NCBI GenBank assembly: GCA_002726865.1 | Contig: PBSW01000032.1 | Location: 1 to 16,604 of the forward strand | Length of the DNA: 16,604 bases | Direction: 5' to 3' | From: Candidatus Bathyarchaeota archaeon | Lineage (GTDB): Archaea > Thermoproteota > Bathyarchaeia > TCS64 | Part shown: in pieces, positions 1-7,316 of the stretch | Position numbering within the stretch: position 1 is the first letter of the stretch | How the letters are laid out: every line of letters starts with the position of its first letter | Translations under genes and position numbers: made by a program | Notes under the pieces: model-generated | Seen by the model: the letters and a program-made list of their open reading frames with translations, nothing else | Told to the model about the DNA's origin: nothing | Databases searched by the model: none

Positions 1-1
1 A

Positions 2-658
2 AACAAGCCAATAATTGATTCTGCAGGAAATGAAACGCACTTACTTGGCTTTGGTTTCCCCAGAGGATTAGGGGAAGTTGATCGAGGTCAATATGAGAAT
101 GTTCGAGTACTGGGTCACGTCTCGGGCTCGTGCTTGTTGATTCGTCGTACTGCGCTATCGACTATTGGTCTCCTGGATCCCTTTTACTTCATTTACAATG
201 AAGATACTGATCTTTGCTGGAGAGGATCGATATTAGGTTGGAGAAGCTATTATGTACCCACTTCTGTAGTATATCATGATCACGTAACGAGTCTGTCTGA
301 GTCCAAGTATTATTTCCTAGAACGTAATAGACTAGCTACTGTCTTGAAGAATTATCGTAAAAACACCCTAGTTCTCTTGCTTCCTCTATTGCTTGGTGTG
401 GAATTGTTGATGCTTCTATTGGCTCTTTCTAGATTCTGGCTTGGATGGAAGATTCGAGGTTATGCGGATTTGATCAGGGCACGTGCGTATCTCTCGTCTG
501 CACGATTACGAATTCAATCTAGTCGGCGCTTGGATGACCGAGTGGTAATGAATAACTTTTCCATTACCTTTCGCCATTTAGCCTTTCGAGGACTATCTGA
601 TGCTGCTAACCGAGTTTTTACAGCATATTACTCCTTTATACGAAAGTATGTTAGATAG
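2..658 (+). CDS. Family 2 glycosyltransferase, C-terminal part (5' truncated by window edge)
   Basis: The frame is open from the first complete codon at position 2, so the gene starts outside the window; about 218 residues are visible. They show the C-terminal half of a rhamnosyltransferase-like GT2 catalytic domain: a G-H-V-S-G-S-C-L-L-I-R-R stretch (family pattern G.sga.lliRr), then LDPFYFIYNEDTDLCWR, the ED.D..wR motif that carries the catalytic base, and a VVYHDH segment typical of the domain end. A hydrophobic, leucine-rich stretch follows (about nt 363-450), probably one membrane segment, and then a basic tail. GT2 enzymes of this kind transfer a nucleotide-activated sugar to a lipid-linked or surface glycan at the cytoplasmic face of the membrane. 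The next gene is also a GT2, so this may be the edge of a surface glycan cluster. Donor and acceptor cannot be told. Confidence 0.85.
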   Translation, partial: NKPIIDSAGNETHLLGFGFPRGLGEVDRGQYENVRVLGHVSGSCLLIRRTALSTIGLLDPFYFIYNEDTDLCWRGSILGWRSYYVPTSVVYHDHVTSLSESKYYFLERNRLATVLKNYRKNTLVLLLPLLLGVELLMLLLALSRFWLGWKIRGYADLIRARAYLSSARLRIQSSRRLDDRVVMNNFSITFRHLAFRGLSDAANRVFTAYYSFIRKYVR

Positions 659-801
659 CTTCAATCAAATACCTCTCATATAATAGAAGCCAGAAGAAAA
701 GTAAGCAAATAGATTAGTGCCGAAGACTTTATCACTTCACACTAGGATCATATGAAAGTCAAACAATAGGTGGAACCACGACTACTTTTAACAAAAGGTC
801 A

Positions 802-1680
802 GTGCTTGTCTGTATACCTGCTTTCAATGAGGAAAAGTCAATAGCAGGTGTCATATTAGCCGCAAGAAAGAATTCAAACGCGGTCATAGTCTGTGATGAC
901 GGATCAACCGATATGACAGTCGAGATTGCAGAGGCACTGGGCGTAGAGGTTGCAAGACATTCAGAGAACCTGGGTAAAGGGGCAGCTCTTCGCACGCTGT
1001 TCGAGAGATCTCGTCAGATGGATGCAGAAATTATTGTAACTCTAGACGGCGACGGACAACATGATCCTAACGAGATCCCGAAGGTCATCCAACCACTTCT
1101 TAATGGTGACGCAGACATGGTTAACGGTTCGCGCCTTAATGATGAGGTAGAAATGCCTAGACATCGTACTTTTGGTAACAAGGTTCTTTCTTTCTTTACA
1201 AATCGGTTTGCTGGTCGAAATATTTCTGATACTCAAAGTGGTTTTCGAGCCTATACAAGGCAAACAATAGCCATGCTAAATGTGACTGAAGATGGTTTAG
1301 GAGTTGATTCGCAGATTTTACTTGATGCTGGAACAAGAAAATTACGAATAGTTGAAGTTCCTATAACTTGTAGTTATGATGGATCCTCCCGAGATCGCAG
1401 CGTAGTAGGCCAAGGTTTCCATGTAATAGCTGCCATTCTTCGGGTTGTGGTGGAAAGAAGGCCGTTAATTTACCTCGGACTGCCTGGCCTGATAAGTATG
1501 GCTTTAGGCGTTGCCCTCCTTACGTATACTTTGATATTGTACAATGAATCTACTTATTTCAGCATACCCATATCTTTGATTGCAGTTACAACAGGAATTA
1601 TTGGTATCTTGCTCACCATAACTTCACTCATACTATATTCAATAGGTAACCTTGTACGAAAACTGCGACTAGAAAGATAG
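802..1680 (+). CDS. Family 2 glycosyltransferase, dolichyl-phosphate sugar synthase-like, with two C-terminal membrane segments
   Basis: The 292-residue product begins almost directly with the GT-A nucleotide-binding strand (LVCIPAFNEEKSI), followed by CDDGSTD and, near residues 81-88, LDGDGQHD, the DxD metal/nucleotide site plus the QH.P signature of DPM1/DPG-like enzymes. GSRL and the TQSGFRAY region complete the catalytic domain. Two hydrophobic segments (about residues 222-246 and 254-282) anchor the C terminus in the membrane. The family moves a sugar from UDP- or GDP-sugar to dolichyl phosphate or another lipid carrier. The GTG start at 802 is the first usable start in the frame; it leaves almost no residues before the first strand, so a non-canonical upstream start cannot be excluded. 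It lies 143 bp after the preceding GT2 on the same strand. The exact sugar is unknown. Confidence 0.88.
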   Translation: MLVCIPAFNEEKSIAGVILAARKNSNAVIVCDDGSTDMTVEIAEALGVEVARHSENLGKGAALRTLFERSRQMDAEIIVTLDGDGQHDPNEIPKVIQPLLNGDADMVNGSRLNDEVEMPRHRTFGNKVLSFFTNRFAGRNISDTQSGFRAYTRQTIAMLNVTEDGLGVDSQILLDAGTRKLRIVEVPITCSYDGSSRDRSVVGQGFHVIAAILRVVVERRPLIYLGLPGLISMALGVALLTYTLILYNESTYFSIPISLIAVTTGIIGILLTITSLILYSIGNLVRKLRLER

Positions 1681-1793
1681 TCACGTCAACGTTAAGGCCT
1701 CCTAATCATCGGGTGCCTACTGGCTGTACATCTGATTTCTTCATTGGCCCAAAAAAGCAAAATAGCGAAGAAAGCTTCAGTTACCACATCGTC

Positions 1794-2813
1794 TTGCGCC
1801 TCATCTTGATAGGCTATGGAGTAATTGGACAAGGCCTATCTGAGCTTCTAATTGCTCGCGAAAGAGAGCTGTCCAGCAGCTATGGCCTTAATCCTCGTGT
1901 TGTAGGCATAGCAGATCAAAGAGGAGCCCTCATGGATCCTAGAGGCATCAACCTACCCAAAGCCCTTGAAGCAAAGAGAAAGAAAGGGTCGTTAAGTCTG
2001 TCAGGATCTGATTACCATAAAGGAATGTCCGCCACGGAGTTGTTGCGTTCAGTTGAAGGAGAAGTTGTAGTAGAGATGACTCCCACTAATCTTAGGGATG
2101 GACAACCAGGCCTCCTACATATCGAAAGCGCACTACGTTCCAAGATGAATGTGATAACTGCAAACAAAGGCCCTCTAGCTCTGGCTATGCCGGTTCTCCT
2201 CGAATCAGCAAAATACCACGGCGTTCATCTTCGCTTTAGTGGAACAGTTGGTGGCGGGACCCCAATCCTGGAATTCGGCAAGACATGTCTGAACCCGGAT
2301 AAGATAACCGCTATACAGGGCATTCTAAATGGGACCACAAATTTCATCTTGACTCGAATGGAGCAAGATGGAAAAAGCTTCAATGAATCCCTTCAACTTG
2401 CCCAAGAACTGGGCTACGCAGAAACCGATCCGAGTCTAGATATAGATGGTTATGATACCGCCGCTAAACTTGTCATAACCGCAAATTGGCTCATGGCTAA
2501 ACGTTCCACTATCAAGGATGTTTCAATCACTGGCATCAGAGAAATTACTCAGAAAGATATTCAACGTGCCAGAAAGAAGGGAAATGCGATCCGTTTGGTT
2601 GGAACAACAGAGGGCGATCATCTAACGGTAAAGCCTATTGAGATTGCCTATACAGATCCACTCTGCGTGAAGGAAGCTCTAAACGGCATTAGGTTAATCT
2701 CTGAATTCGTAGGTGAAGAAATAGTTATTGGGAAAGGTGCGGGAGGCCTAGAAACAGCTTCAGCTATTTTGCGCGATATGCTAGCTATTCGGGAGAGACT
2801 TGTGAGCGGGTGA
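1794..2813 (+). CDS. hom: Homoserine dehydrogenase (monofunctional, no ACT domain)
   Basis: Catalyses NAD(P)H reduction of L-aspartate 4-semialdehyde to L-homoserine, the step leading to threonine and methionine. Visible features are the Rossmann motif GYGVIG (residues 7-12 from the TTG at 1794), TANKGP with the nucleotide-contacting Lys at about 125, a G-T-V-G-G-G-T-P turn, the NGTTNFIL motif, and the signature E-T-D-P-S-L-D-I-D-G-Y-D-T-A-A-K with acidic residues near 216-218 and catalytic Lys at about 225. The protein stops soon after the catalytic domain, so there is no ACT feedback domain. I chose TTG 1794 because the Rossmann strand starts at once, as in homologues; the frame is open further up to GTG 1713, which would add 27 unconserved residues. 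The stop overlaps the most upstream start candidate of the aspartokinase gene, which indicates one operon. Confidence 0.92.
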   Translation: MRLILIGYGVIGQGLSELLIARERELSSSYGLNPRVVGIADQRGALMDPRGINLPKALEAKRKKGSLSLSGSDYHKGMSATELLRSVEGEVVVEMTPTNLRDGQPGLLHIESALRSKMNVITANKGPLALAMPVLLESAKYHGVHLRFSGTVGGGTPILEFGKTCLNPDKITAIQGILNGTTNFILTRMEQDGKSFNESLQLAQELGYAETDPSLDIDGYDTAAKLVITANWLMAKRSTIKDVSITGIREITQKDIQRARKKGNAIRLVGTTEGDHLTVKPIEIAYTDPLCVKEALNGIRLISEFVGEEIVIGKGAGGLETASAILRDMLAIRERLVSG

Positions 2814-2818
2814 TTCGA

Positions 2819-4228
2819 ATGAAGATCGTCATGAAATTCGGCGGAAGTTCTGTTGCTAATGGAACTATGATCAGACGCGCTGCTGAGATCGTTGCCAAGG
2901 AGAGTACTCAGAACCAGATCACTGTAGTAAGTTCTGCCATGGAAGGAGTTACAGACAGCTTGTTAACGATGGCTTCGGAGGTGAGCAATAGAGGTGCTGA
3001 TCCCATACAAAAATTCGTCAGAGATCTGTATGAAAGGCATCTTTTAGCAATACAACTTGGAACAGAAAACTCCGATTTGCAACGTCAAGCAGAGAAGAAG
3101 CTCAAGAAACAACTACATGATCTCGAGGAGGTTTTTACAGGTATAGCAATTCTAAGGGAGCTCACACCGCGTTCAAAAGACCATATCCTCTCGTTTGGAG
3201 AACAACTTTTGGTACCAATATTTGAGATGGTATTGCAAGACCTCGGGTTGAAGGCGAAGTCAATCACCGGAAAAGAAGCAGGGATCGTTACTGACGACAT
3301 TTTTGGGGATGCTAGCCCTCTGAAAGAGCAGACACGCGAAAGTGTAAGACGAGAAGTTGGAAAAATATTGCGCAGGGAGACTATCCCGGTAATTACAGGA
3401 TTTGTAGCGGCAAATCAAAATGGAAATTACACTACTCTGGGAAGAGGAGGTTCCGATTATACGGCTACCATAATAGGTGATTCTCTAGATTTCGATGAGG
3501 TCTGGATCTTGACAGATGTGGATGGCTTTATGACTTCGGATCCGCGACTTGTCCCTGAGGCTCGCCTACTTTCCACTATTTCTTACTTAGAAGCGATCGA
3601 AATGGTAGCTTTCGGGGCTAAAGCAATGCATCCCAAGGCCCTTATTCCAGCTGCAGAGAAAAAAATACCAATACGGATCAAAAATACCTTCAATCCAAAG
3701 AGCTCTGGAACTCTTATTGCCGAAACTGAGATGGTTCCCTCCAAGCGAATAGTAAAAGCTCTTGGACTCATTAGAGATGTGGCAATGATAAATGTCTCAG
3801 GTACAGAAATGGTCGGTAGGCCGGGGATGGCCGGTCGTATATTCGATATACTGGGAAAGAATGGAATCAACATCCTCATGATCTCACAGAGCGTATCTGA
3901 GGCAAACATCACGTTTCTAGTCAGTCGGAACCTTTCTGCGCGAACTGTAAGCGTACTTGAGATAGCTTTCCTGGGAAAAGGGTTAATCAGAGAAGTTAGG
4001 GCTGAAGACAATGTCAGTGTCATTTCTGTACTTGGCGCCGGAATGAGAGGCACACCGGGAATAGCAGCTAAGGTTTTTGGTGCAGTTGCATCACATGGTA
4101 TAAACGTGAGAATGGTTGCTCAAGGATCTTCTGAGCTTAACATCTCCTTTGCAGTGCAAGAGCAAGACTGTGAAGAAGCTCTCCGCGTAATTCACAAAAA
4201 GTTCAAGCTAGAGATGAATAATTACTAA
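2819..4228 (+). CDS. lysC: Aspartate kinase with tandem ACT domains
   Basis: Phosphorylates L-aspartate to 4-phospho-L-aspartate, the entry step of lysine, threonine and methionine synthesis. The amino-acid kinase domain shows KFGGSS (residues 6-11), an E-L-T-P-R region, GRGGSDYTA (from about 208) and TDVDGFMTSDPR. Two C-terminal ACT domains are visible, the first around I-N-V-S-G-T-E-M-V-G-R-P-G and N-I-L-M-I-S-Q, the second around I-S-V-L-G-A-G-M-R-G-T-P-G and V-R-M-V-A-Q; they normally bind lysine or threonine for feedback control. At about 470 residues it has the size of a monofunctional aspartokinase. The ATG at 2819 puts the first strand at the N terminus; GTG 2810 overlaps the hom stop and would add three residues. 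Because Hom has no ACT domain, feedback control of the block probably acts here. The symbol lysC is used generically; ask is equivalent. Confidence 0.94.
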   Translation: MKIVMKFGGSSVANGTMIRRAAEIVAKESTQNQITVVSSAMEGVTDSLLTMASEVSNRGADPIQKFVRDLYERHLLAIQLGTENSDLQRQAEKKLKKQLHDLEEVFTGIAILRELTPRSKDHILSFGEQLLVPIFEMVLQDLGLKAKSITGKEAGIVTDDIFGDASPLKEQTRESVRREVGKILRRETIPVITGFVAANQNGNYTTLGRGGSDYTATIIGDSLDFDEVWILTDVDGFMTSDPRLVPEARLLSTISYLEAIEMVAFGAKAMHPKALIPAAEKKIPIRIKNTFNPKSSGTLIAETEMVPSKRIVKALGLIRDVAMINVSGTEMVGRPGMAGRIFDILGKNGINILMISQSVSEANITFLVSRNLSARTVSVLEIAFLGKGLIREVRAEDNVSVISVLGAGMRGTPGIAAKVFGAVASHGINVRMVAQGSSELNISFAVQEQDCEEALRVIHKKFKLEMNNY

Positions 4229-4309
4229 ACAAGGCGTCGAGTAACTACTCCTGTCAAAAACTGCAGAAGTTCAAGACCCTGTGTAGCTTGAAGTCCTACC
4301 GTGTAAAAG

Positions 4310-4317
4310 TAATTAAG
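4310..4317 (+). promoter_or_regulatory. Possible TATA box of the asd gene
   Basis: The sequence TAATTAAG is centred about 26 bp before GTG 4339, the usual distance between an archaeal TATA box and the transcription start. If it is used, asd would have a leaderless mRNA beginning at that GTG, which would also settle its start codon. The call rests on spacing and AT content only; no BRE is clearly recognisable. Confidence 0.3.
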
Positions 4318-4338
4318 ACCAATCGTGATAATATTTCT

Positions 4339-5412
4339 GTGCTGAATGCAGCTGTAGTAGGAGCTACTGGAATTGTAGGCCAGCAATTTCTCGGATCCCT
4401 TCTCGGCCATCCATGGTTTCGCGTCAGCGGTCTTGCTGCCTCAGGACGTTCTGCGGGTAAATCTTATGCTGAAGCTCTCCAGGATGACGCTGGAGCTTTA
4501 CGTTGGTATTGCGAAGAACAACTGCCAGAAGAATGGGCAAACTTACAAGTTCAAGACGCCGAAAAGCTGAAAGCTTCGGACTACGACGTTATTTTTACAG
4601 GAGTAGAGTCTGATAGCGCCTTGCTCTTGGAGACACATTTTGCAAAAACGACCCCGGTCATAAGCACTGCCTCCGCCTTTAGATATGAAGAAGACGTTCC
4701 TCTTCTAATTCCAGGGATCAACTCTGATCATGCAAAGCTCATCACCCACCAGAGATTACGGAGAGGGTGGAAAGGCTTCGTTGCTCCAATTCCCAACTGT
4801 ACAGTCACTGGTCTCGCAGTTACGCTCAAGCCACTGCTAGACGAATTTGGATTGAAGGCCGTATTGATGACGTCTCTCCAAGCTCTTTCAGGAGCAGGAA
4901 GAAGCCCTGGCGTCAGAGCACTTGACATAATTGACAACGTGATTCCTTTCATACCGAAAGAGGAAGAGAAAGTAATGCATGAGGGTAGAAAAATCCTAGG
5001 AACGGTGGAAGCTGAAGGTATTCAAGCCGCGTCGGTAAAGATTAGCTGCACCTGTATGCGTGTAAATGTAAAAGATGGTCACACCGAGTCAGTCTTTGTT
5101 TCAACTGAGAAGCCATGTCCCCCTGGAGAAGTGAAGAAAGCCATGAACTCTTTTGCTTCTGTTCTTGACAAGAGCGGCCTTCCCAGTGCACCAGAACGGA
5201 TGATAGTCTTACAAGAGGATCCGTACAGACCTCAACCGCGCAGAGACAGAGACACCCATGGTGGAATGGCTACTGTCGTGGGACGCATAAGAGAAGACGA
5301 TGCGATGAAGAATGGTATCAAATATGTACTGGTAAGCCATAATACAAGAATGGGTGCAGCTAAAGGAGCTGTACTCACGGCTGAAATGCTAGTTAAAGAG
5401 AATTACATTTAG
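4339..5412 (+). CDS. asd: Aspartate-semialdehyde dehydrogenase, archaeal/fungal type
   Basis: Reduces 4-phospho-L-aspartate to L-aspartate 4-semialdehyde with NADPH, linking aspartokinase to homoserine dehydrogenase and to lysine synthesis. The N terminus carries the Rossmann motif GATGIVGQQF. The catalytic cysteine lies in P-N-C-T-V-T-G (Cys at about 154 from GTG 4339). Further conserved parts are SGAGRSPGV, the D-N-V-I-P-F-I-P-K-E-E-E-K stretch, and the archaeal-type block SCTCMRV followed by D-G-H-T-E, which holds the second active-site His. With GTG 4339 it has 357 residues, normal for the family; a TTG at 4288 would add 17 unconserved residues. The gene lies about 110 bp after the aspartokinase gene and completes the aspartate-to-homoserine route. 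A TATA-like element about 26 bp before 4339 suggests that it may also have its own promoter. Confidence 0.93.
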   Translation: MLNAAVVGATGIVGQQFLGSLLGHPWFRVSGLAASGRSAGKSYAEALQDDAGALRWYCEEQLPEEWANLQVQDAEKLKASDYDVIFTGVESDSALLLETHFAKTTPVISTASAFRYEEDVPLLIPGINSDHAKLITHQRLRRGWKGFVAPIPNCTVTGLAVTLKPLLDEFGLKAVLMTSLQALSGAGRSPGVRALDIIDNVIPFIPKEEEKVMHEGRKILGTVEAEGIQAASVKISCTCMRVNVKDGHTESVFVSTEKPCPPGEVKKAMNSFASVLDKSGLPSAPERMIVLQEDPYRPQPRRDRDTHGGMATVVGRIREDDAMKNGIKYVLVSHNTRMGAAKGAVLTAEMLVKENYI

Positions 5413-5441
5413 CTAGTAAACTATTCTAGAAAAAGAACAGC

Positions 5442-5993
5442 GTGGTCATTTCCTTTCAAAATAATGATAAAGATTTAAGTTTATTAACTTCTTTTCTAAA
5501 AAGTTTGAGGTACAGGGAGAAGTACTTGGGGAAAATTGATGACATAGACATCAAAATCTTGACAGAGCTAATCAAAGACGCTAGCTTATCAGTCCCAAGA
5601 CTCAGCAAGAAAATTAATGTAAATTCCTCAGTCGTATACAGCAGAATCAAGCGGCTGATCAAACGGAATATAATAAAGAGATTTACGGCGGAAATAAATG
5701 AGGAGAAGCTAGGCTACTTTGTGACGGTAGTCACAGGTCTGAATATTGATTCAAGATTTAGTGAGACGATTATGAAAGACCTGACAGAGCTACCTGAAGT
5801 AAGACAAATAATTGAGGTGACAGGCAGGTTCGACCTAATTGTCGAGGCGAAATCTCGTTCCCTAGAAGAATTGCACGAGGTAGTCTCTTCAAAGATCGGC
5901 CGCATAAAAGGCGTCCTCCACACTGAAACCTTTATCGAAATGAAGAAGATATGGCGCGAACAAAAGTACGTCCTTCCCAATGTGCGCGCATGA
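5442..5993 (+). CDS. Lrp/AsnC family transcriptional regulator (HTH plus RAM domain)
   Basis: A full-length feast/famine regulator of 183 residues. An AsnC-type winged HTH begins near residue 32 (I-D-D-I-D-I-K-I-L) with the recognition region S-S-V-V-Y-S-R-I-K-R-L; the RAM ligand-binding domain follows at about residues 88-165 (F-V-T-V-V-T-G-L to T-E-T-F-I-E) and contains G-R-F-D-L-I-V, the usual effector and oligomer region. Such proteins bind DNA as dimers or octamers and often sense an amino acid. It starts 29 bp after asd on the same strand, so control of the aspartate-family genes or of itself is a reasonable inference. The start is uncertain: the first 25 or so residues from GTG 5442 are not family-like. 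A TATA-like ATTTAAG near 5473 lies roughly 27 bp before the TTG at 5505, so a shorter leaderless product is possible; TTG 5526 is a third option. Confidence 0.88.
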   Translation: MVISFQNNDKDLSLLTSFLKSLRYREKYLGKIDDIDIKILTELIKDASLSVPRLSKKINVNSSVVYSRIKRLIKRNIIKRFTAEINEEKLGYFVTVVTGLNIDSRFSETIMKDLTELPEVRQIIEVTGRFDLIVEAKSRSLEELHEVVSSKIGRIKGVLHTETFIEMKKIWREQKYVLPNVRA

Positions 5994-6060
5994 GCCTTAA
6001 CCATGTTTATACGCTGCATCTCAAGTGAAACCTCCTTTTGCTAGCTCAATAAGAAATGAG

Positions 6061-6153
6061 CGGGTCGGGCGGGATTCGGACCCGCGACCCCCGGGTTAAA
6101 AGCCCGATGCTTTAGGAGCATTCCCATGCTCTACCTGGCTGAGCTACCGACCC
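6061..6153 (-). tRNA. tRNA-Lys(UUU) with a 19-nt non-canonical insertion
   Basis: On the - strand a complete cloverleaf can be drawn once 19 nt are removed: a 7-bp acceptor stem (GGGTCGG with CCGACCC), D-arm GCTC/GAGC, an anticodon arm with loop CTTTTAA (anticodon TTT), a 5-nt variable loop, T-arm GCGGG/CCCGC with loop TCCGAAT, and discriminator G; CCA is not encoded. The extra 19 nt lie at about 6107-6125, between the 3' strand of the D stem and the 5' strand of the anticodon stem, and are flanked by AGCAT direct repeats, so the exact boundaries are ambiguous within 5 nt. Removal restores a standard molecule of about 74 nt. The best reading is an archaeal tRNA intron at a non-canonical site. 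The gene follows the 5S rRNA gene on the same strand. Confidence 0.9.
6107..6125 (-). other. Putative short intron in tRNA-Lys
   Basis: This is the 19-nt insertion itself. Its ends can slide along the duplicated AGCAT. I could not draw a clean 4-bp-helix bulge-helix-bulge motif at any of the possible junctions. Instead its ATGCTC can pair with GAGCAT of the D arm in a hairpin with a GGGA loop, which would compete with the D stem before splicing. Confidence 0.6.
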
Positions 6154-6265
6154 ACTAAGCGACAACCTTTGGAAGTTAAGGGATTTTGCCGCTCTAACAG
6201 CCCCAATTCACCATCCATTATCAGCTTTGCTCTCCCTTCTTTGAAGAGAAATCATGACAATATGA

Positions 6266-6382
6266 GGCGCCGGCACCACCGCTTCGCGAGACCTTCCGGA
6301 CCTCACTAACACGATGGCGGTGACGGGTTTAACTTCCGGGTTCGGAACGAGACCGGGTGGGACCCCGCCCCTATGGCCGGCT
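6266..6382 (-). rRNA. rrf: 5S ribosomal RNA
   Basis: The - strand reads from GCCGGCCATAGGGGC at 6382 downward, with the diagnostic internal block CCGTTCCGAACCC-like (here C-T-C-G-T-T-C-C-G-A-A-C-C-C-G-G-A-A-G-T-T-A-A) and a 3' end ...GGTGCCGGC that pairs with the 5' end to form helix I. The length of about 116 nt is normal. No 16S or 23S gene lies on either side within the window, so the 5S gene stands apart from the main rRNA operon, as in many archaea. The ends are approximate by a few bases. Confidence 0.95.
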
Positions 6383-6404
6383 GAGTTATTATCGTTCGTC
6401 TAGC

Positions 6405-6412
6405 TTACTTAA
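6405..6412 (-). promoter_or_regulatory. Possible TATA box of the 5S rRNA gene
   Basis: On the - strand the sequence TTAAGTAA lies about 23-30 bp before the 5' end of the 5S rRNA, the expected place for an archaeal TATA box, with A-rich AAAGG just upstream as a possible BRE. The tRNA-Lys gene downstream on the same strand has no comparably good element, so both may be transcribed from here. Confidence 0.35.
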
Positions 6413-6446
6413 CCTTTATCGATATATGAAATCTGTGTTTAGTTAA

Positions 6447-7100
6447 TCACAAAGGAGGAACTCGATAGCCGTAAAGACTCTCTGCCATCTTGCTCAGGCT
6501 ATTGAACAGATAATTAGGTGTTTCAGCAAACAATCGTTCTCTCGTGGCAAAACCTTCTGAAATAGCAGCTGAGCTAACTCCTGCCGCTTTAGCTGCCAAG
6601 ATATCTTCAGGTGTGTCCCCTACATAGAGAACCTCGTGTGGTTCAACCTTAACCTTCTTTATTACCCCAAGAATCAGAAATGGCGATGGCTTCATCATAT
6701 CTTTTTGAGTACTAAAGGCAGTAATATCGAAATAGTTTTGTACACCAAACTTCACCAATTCGCGCATAACTCGAGCTTCTTGGCCATTTGAAACTAATGC
6801 AATCTTGTTTTTTGATTCTTGTTTTAGGTAAGATAATACAGGTCGAGCATCAGAATATAGCTGTGGATTGTACCCTTTGTAGAACTCTATCCAGAGTCGA
6901 TCTGCCTCTGGCCAGTCTTTTTCATGTATTCCCATCCTTTCGTAGAAGGTGTACCATCTAGAGCTCCCTTTACTCCTCAGGAAGTCCATGGTCACTGGAG
7001 GAAGGTCGAAATTATCCAAGATTCGATTATAGACTTTGAGAACTTGCACTCGTGAATCTAGAAGTACACCGTCCCAATCGAAAGCGATCACTTTTGTCAT
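6447..7100 (-). CDS. HAD-superfamily hydrolase, phosphoglycolate phosphatase-like
   Basis: A 217-residue HAD hydrolase, subfamily IA by layout. Motif I is D-W-D-G-V-L-L-D-S with nucleophile Asp8 and acid/base Asp10; a helical cap follows (about residues 18-85); motif II is in L-V-S-N-G-Q; motif III is the Lys of K-P-S-P; motif IV is GDTPEDI. These four motifs are intact, so a phosphomonoesterase is expected. Phosphoglycolate phosphatase or a related sugar-phosphate or nucleotide phosphatase is the likely class, but substrate cannot be read from sequence. The ATG at 7100 places motif I at residue 8, as is usual. It lies 216 bp after the 3-methyladenine glycosylase gene on the same strand and 64 bp before the 5S rRNA gene, with no clear functional tie to either. 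Confidence 0.85.
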   Translation of the reverse strand: MTKVIAFDWDGVLLDSRVQVLKVYNRILDNFDLPPVTMDFLRSKGSSRWYTFYERMGIHEKDWPEADRLWIEFYKGYNPQLYSDARPVLSYLKQESKNKIALVSNGQEARVMRELVKFGVQNYFDITAFSTQKDMMKPSPFLILGVIKKVKVEPHEVLYVGDTPEDILAAKAAGVSSAAISEGFATRERLFAETPNYLFNSLSKMAESLYGYRVPPL

Positions 7101-7316
7101 CTAAATCAGCAGGTAACATTGAGGATTTTTCTGCATTGTGTATAGTGTTTTCACATTAGTATTTTCACATTGTCAAGATCCGTAACATCCTAGGGATTCG
7201 AGGCTGCTTTATTGACCAAGTCTATAATGTATGTTTCCAATCACGTTGACTTTTTCGTGCCATGACTAAGATTGCGAAGGAGATCGTGACTAGATTCCAT
7301 GACCTTGAGGAATATT

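Noticed and set aside
3583..4053. Long open frame on the - strand inside the aspartokinase gene
   Set aside because: It is antisense to clearly conserved kinase and ACT sequence, has no recognisable domain and only mirrors the codon use of the + strand gene.
6107..6125. A canonical bulge-helix-bulge splice motif at the tRNA-Lys insertion
   Set aside because: I tried all five sliding positions allowed by the AGCAT repeats and none gave a 4-bp central helix with two 3-nt bulges; the best had three of four pairs.
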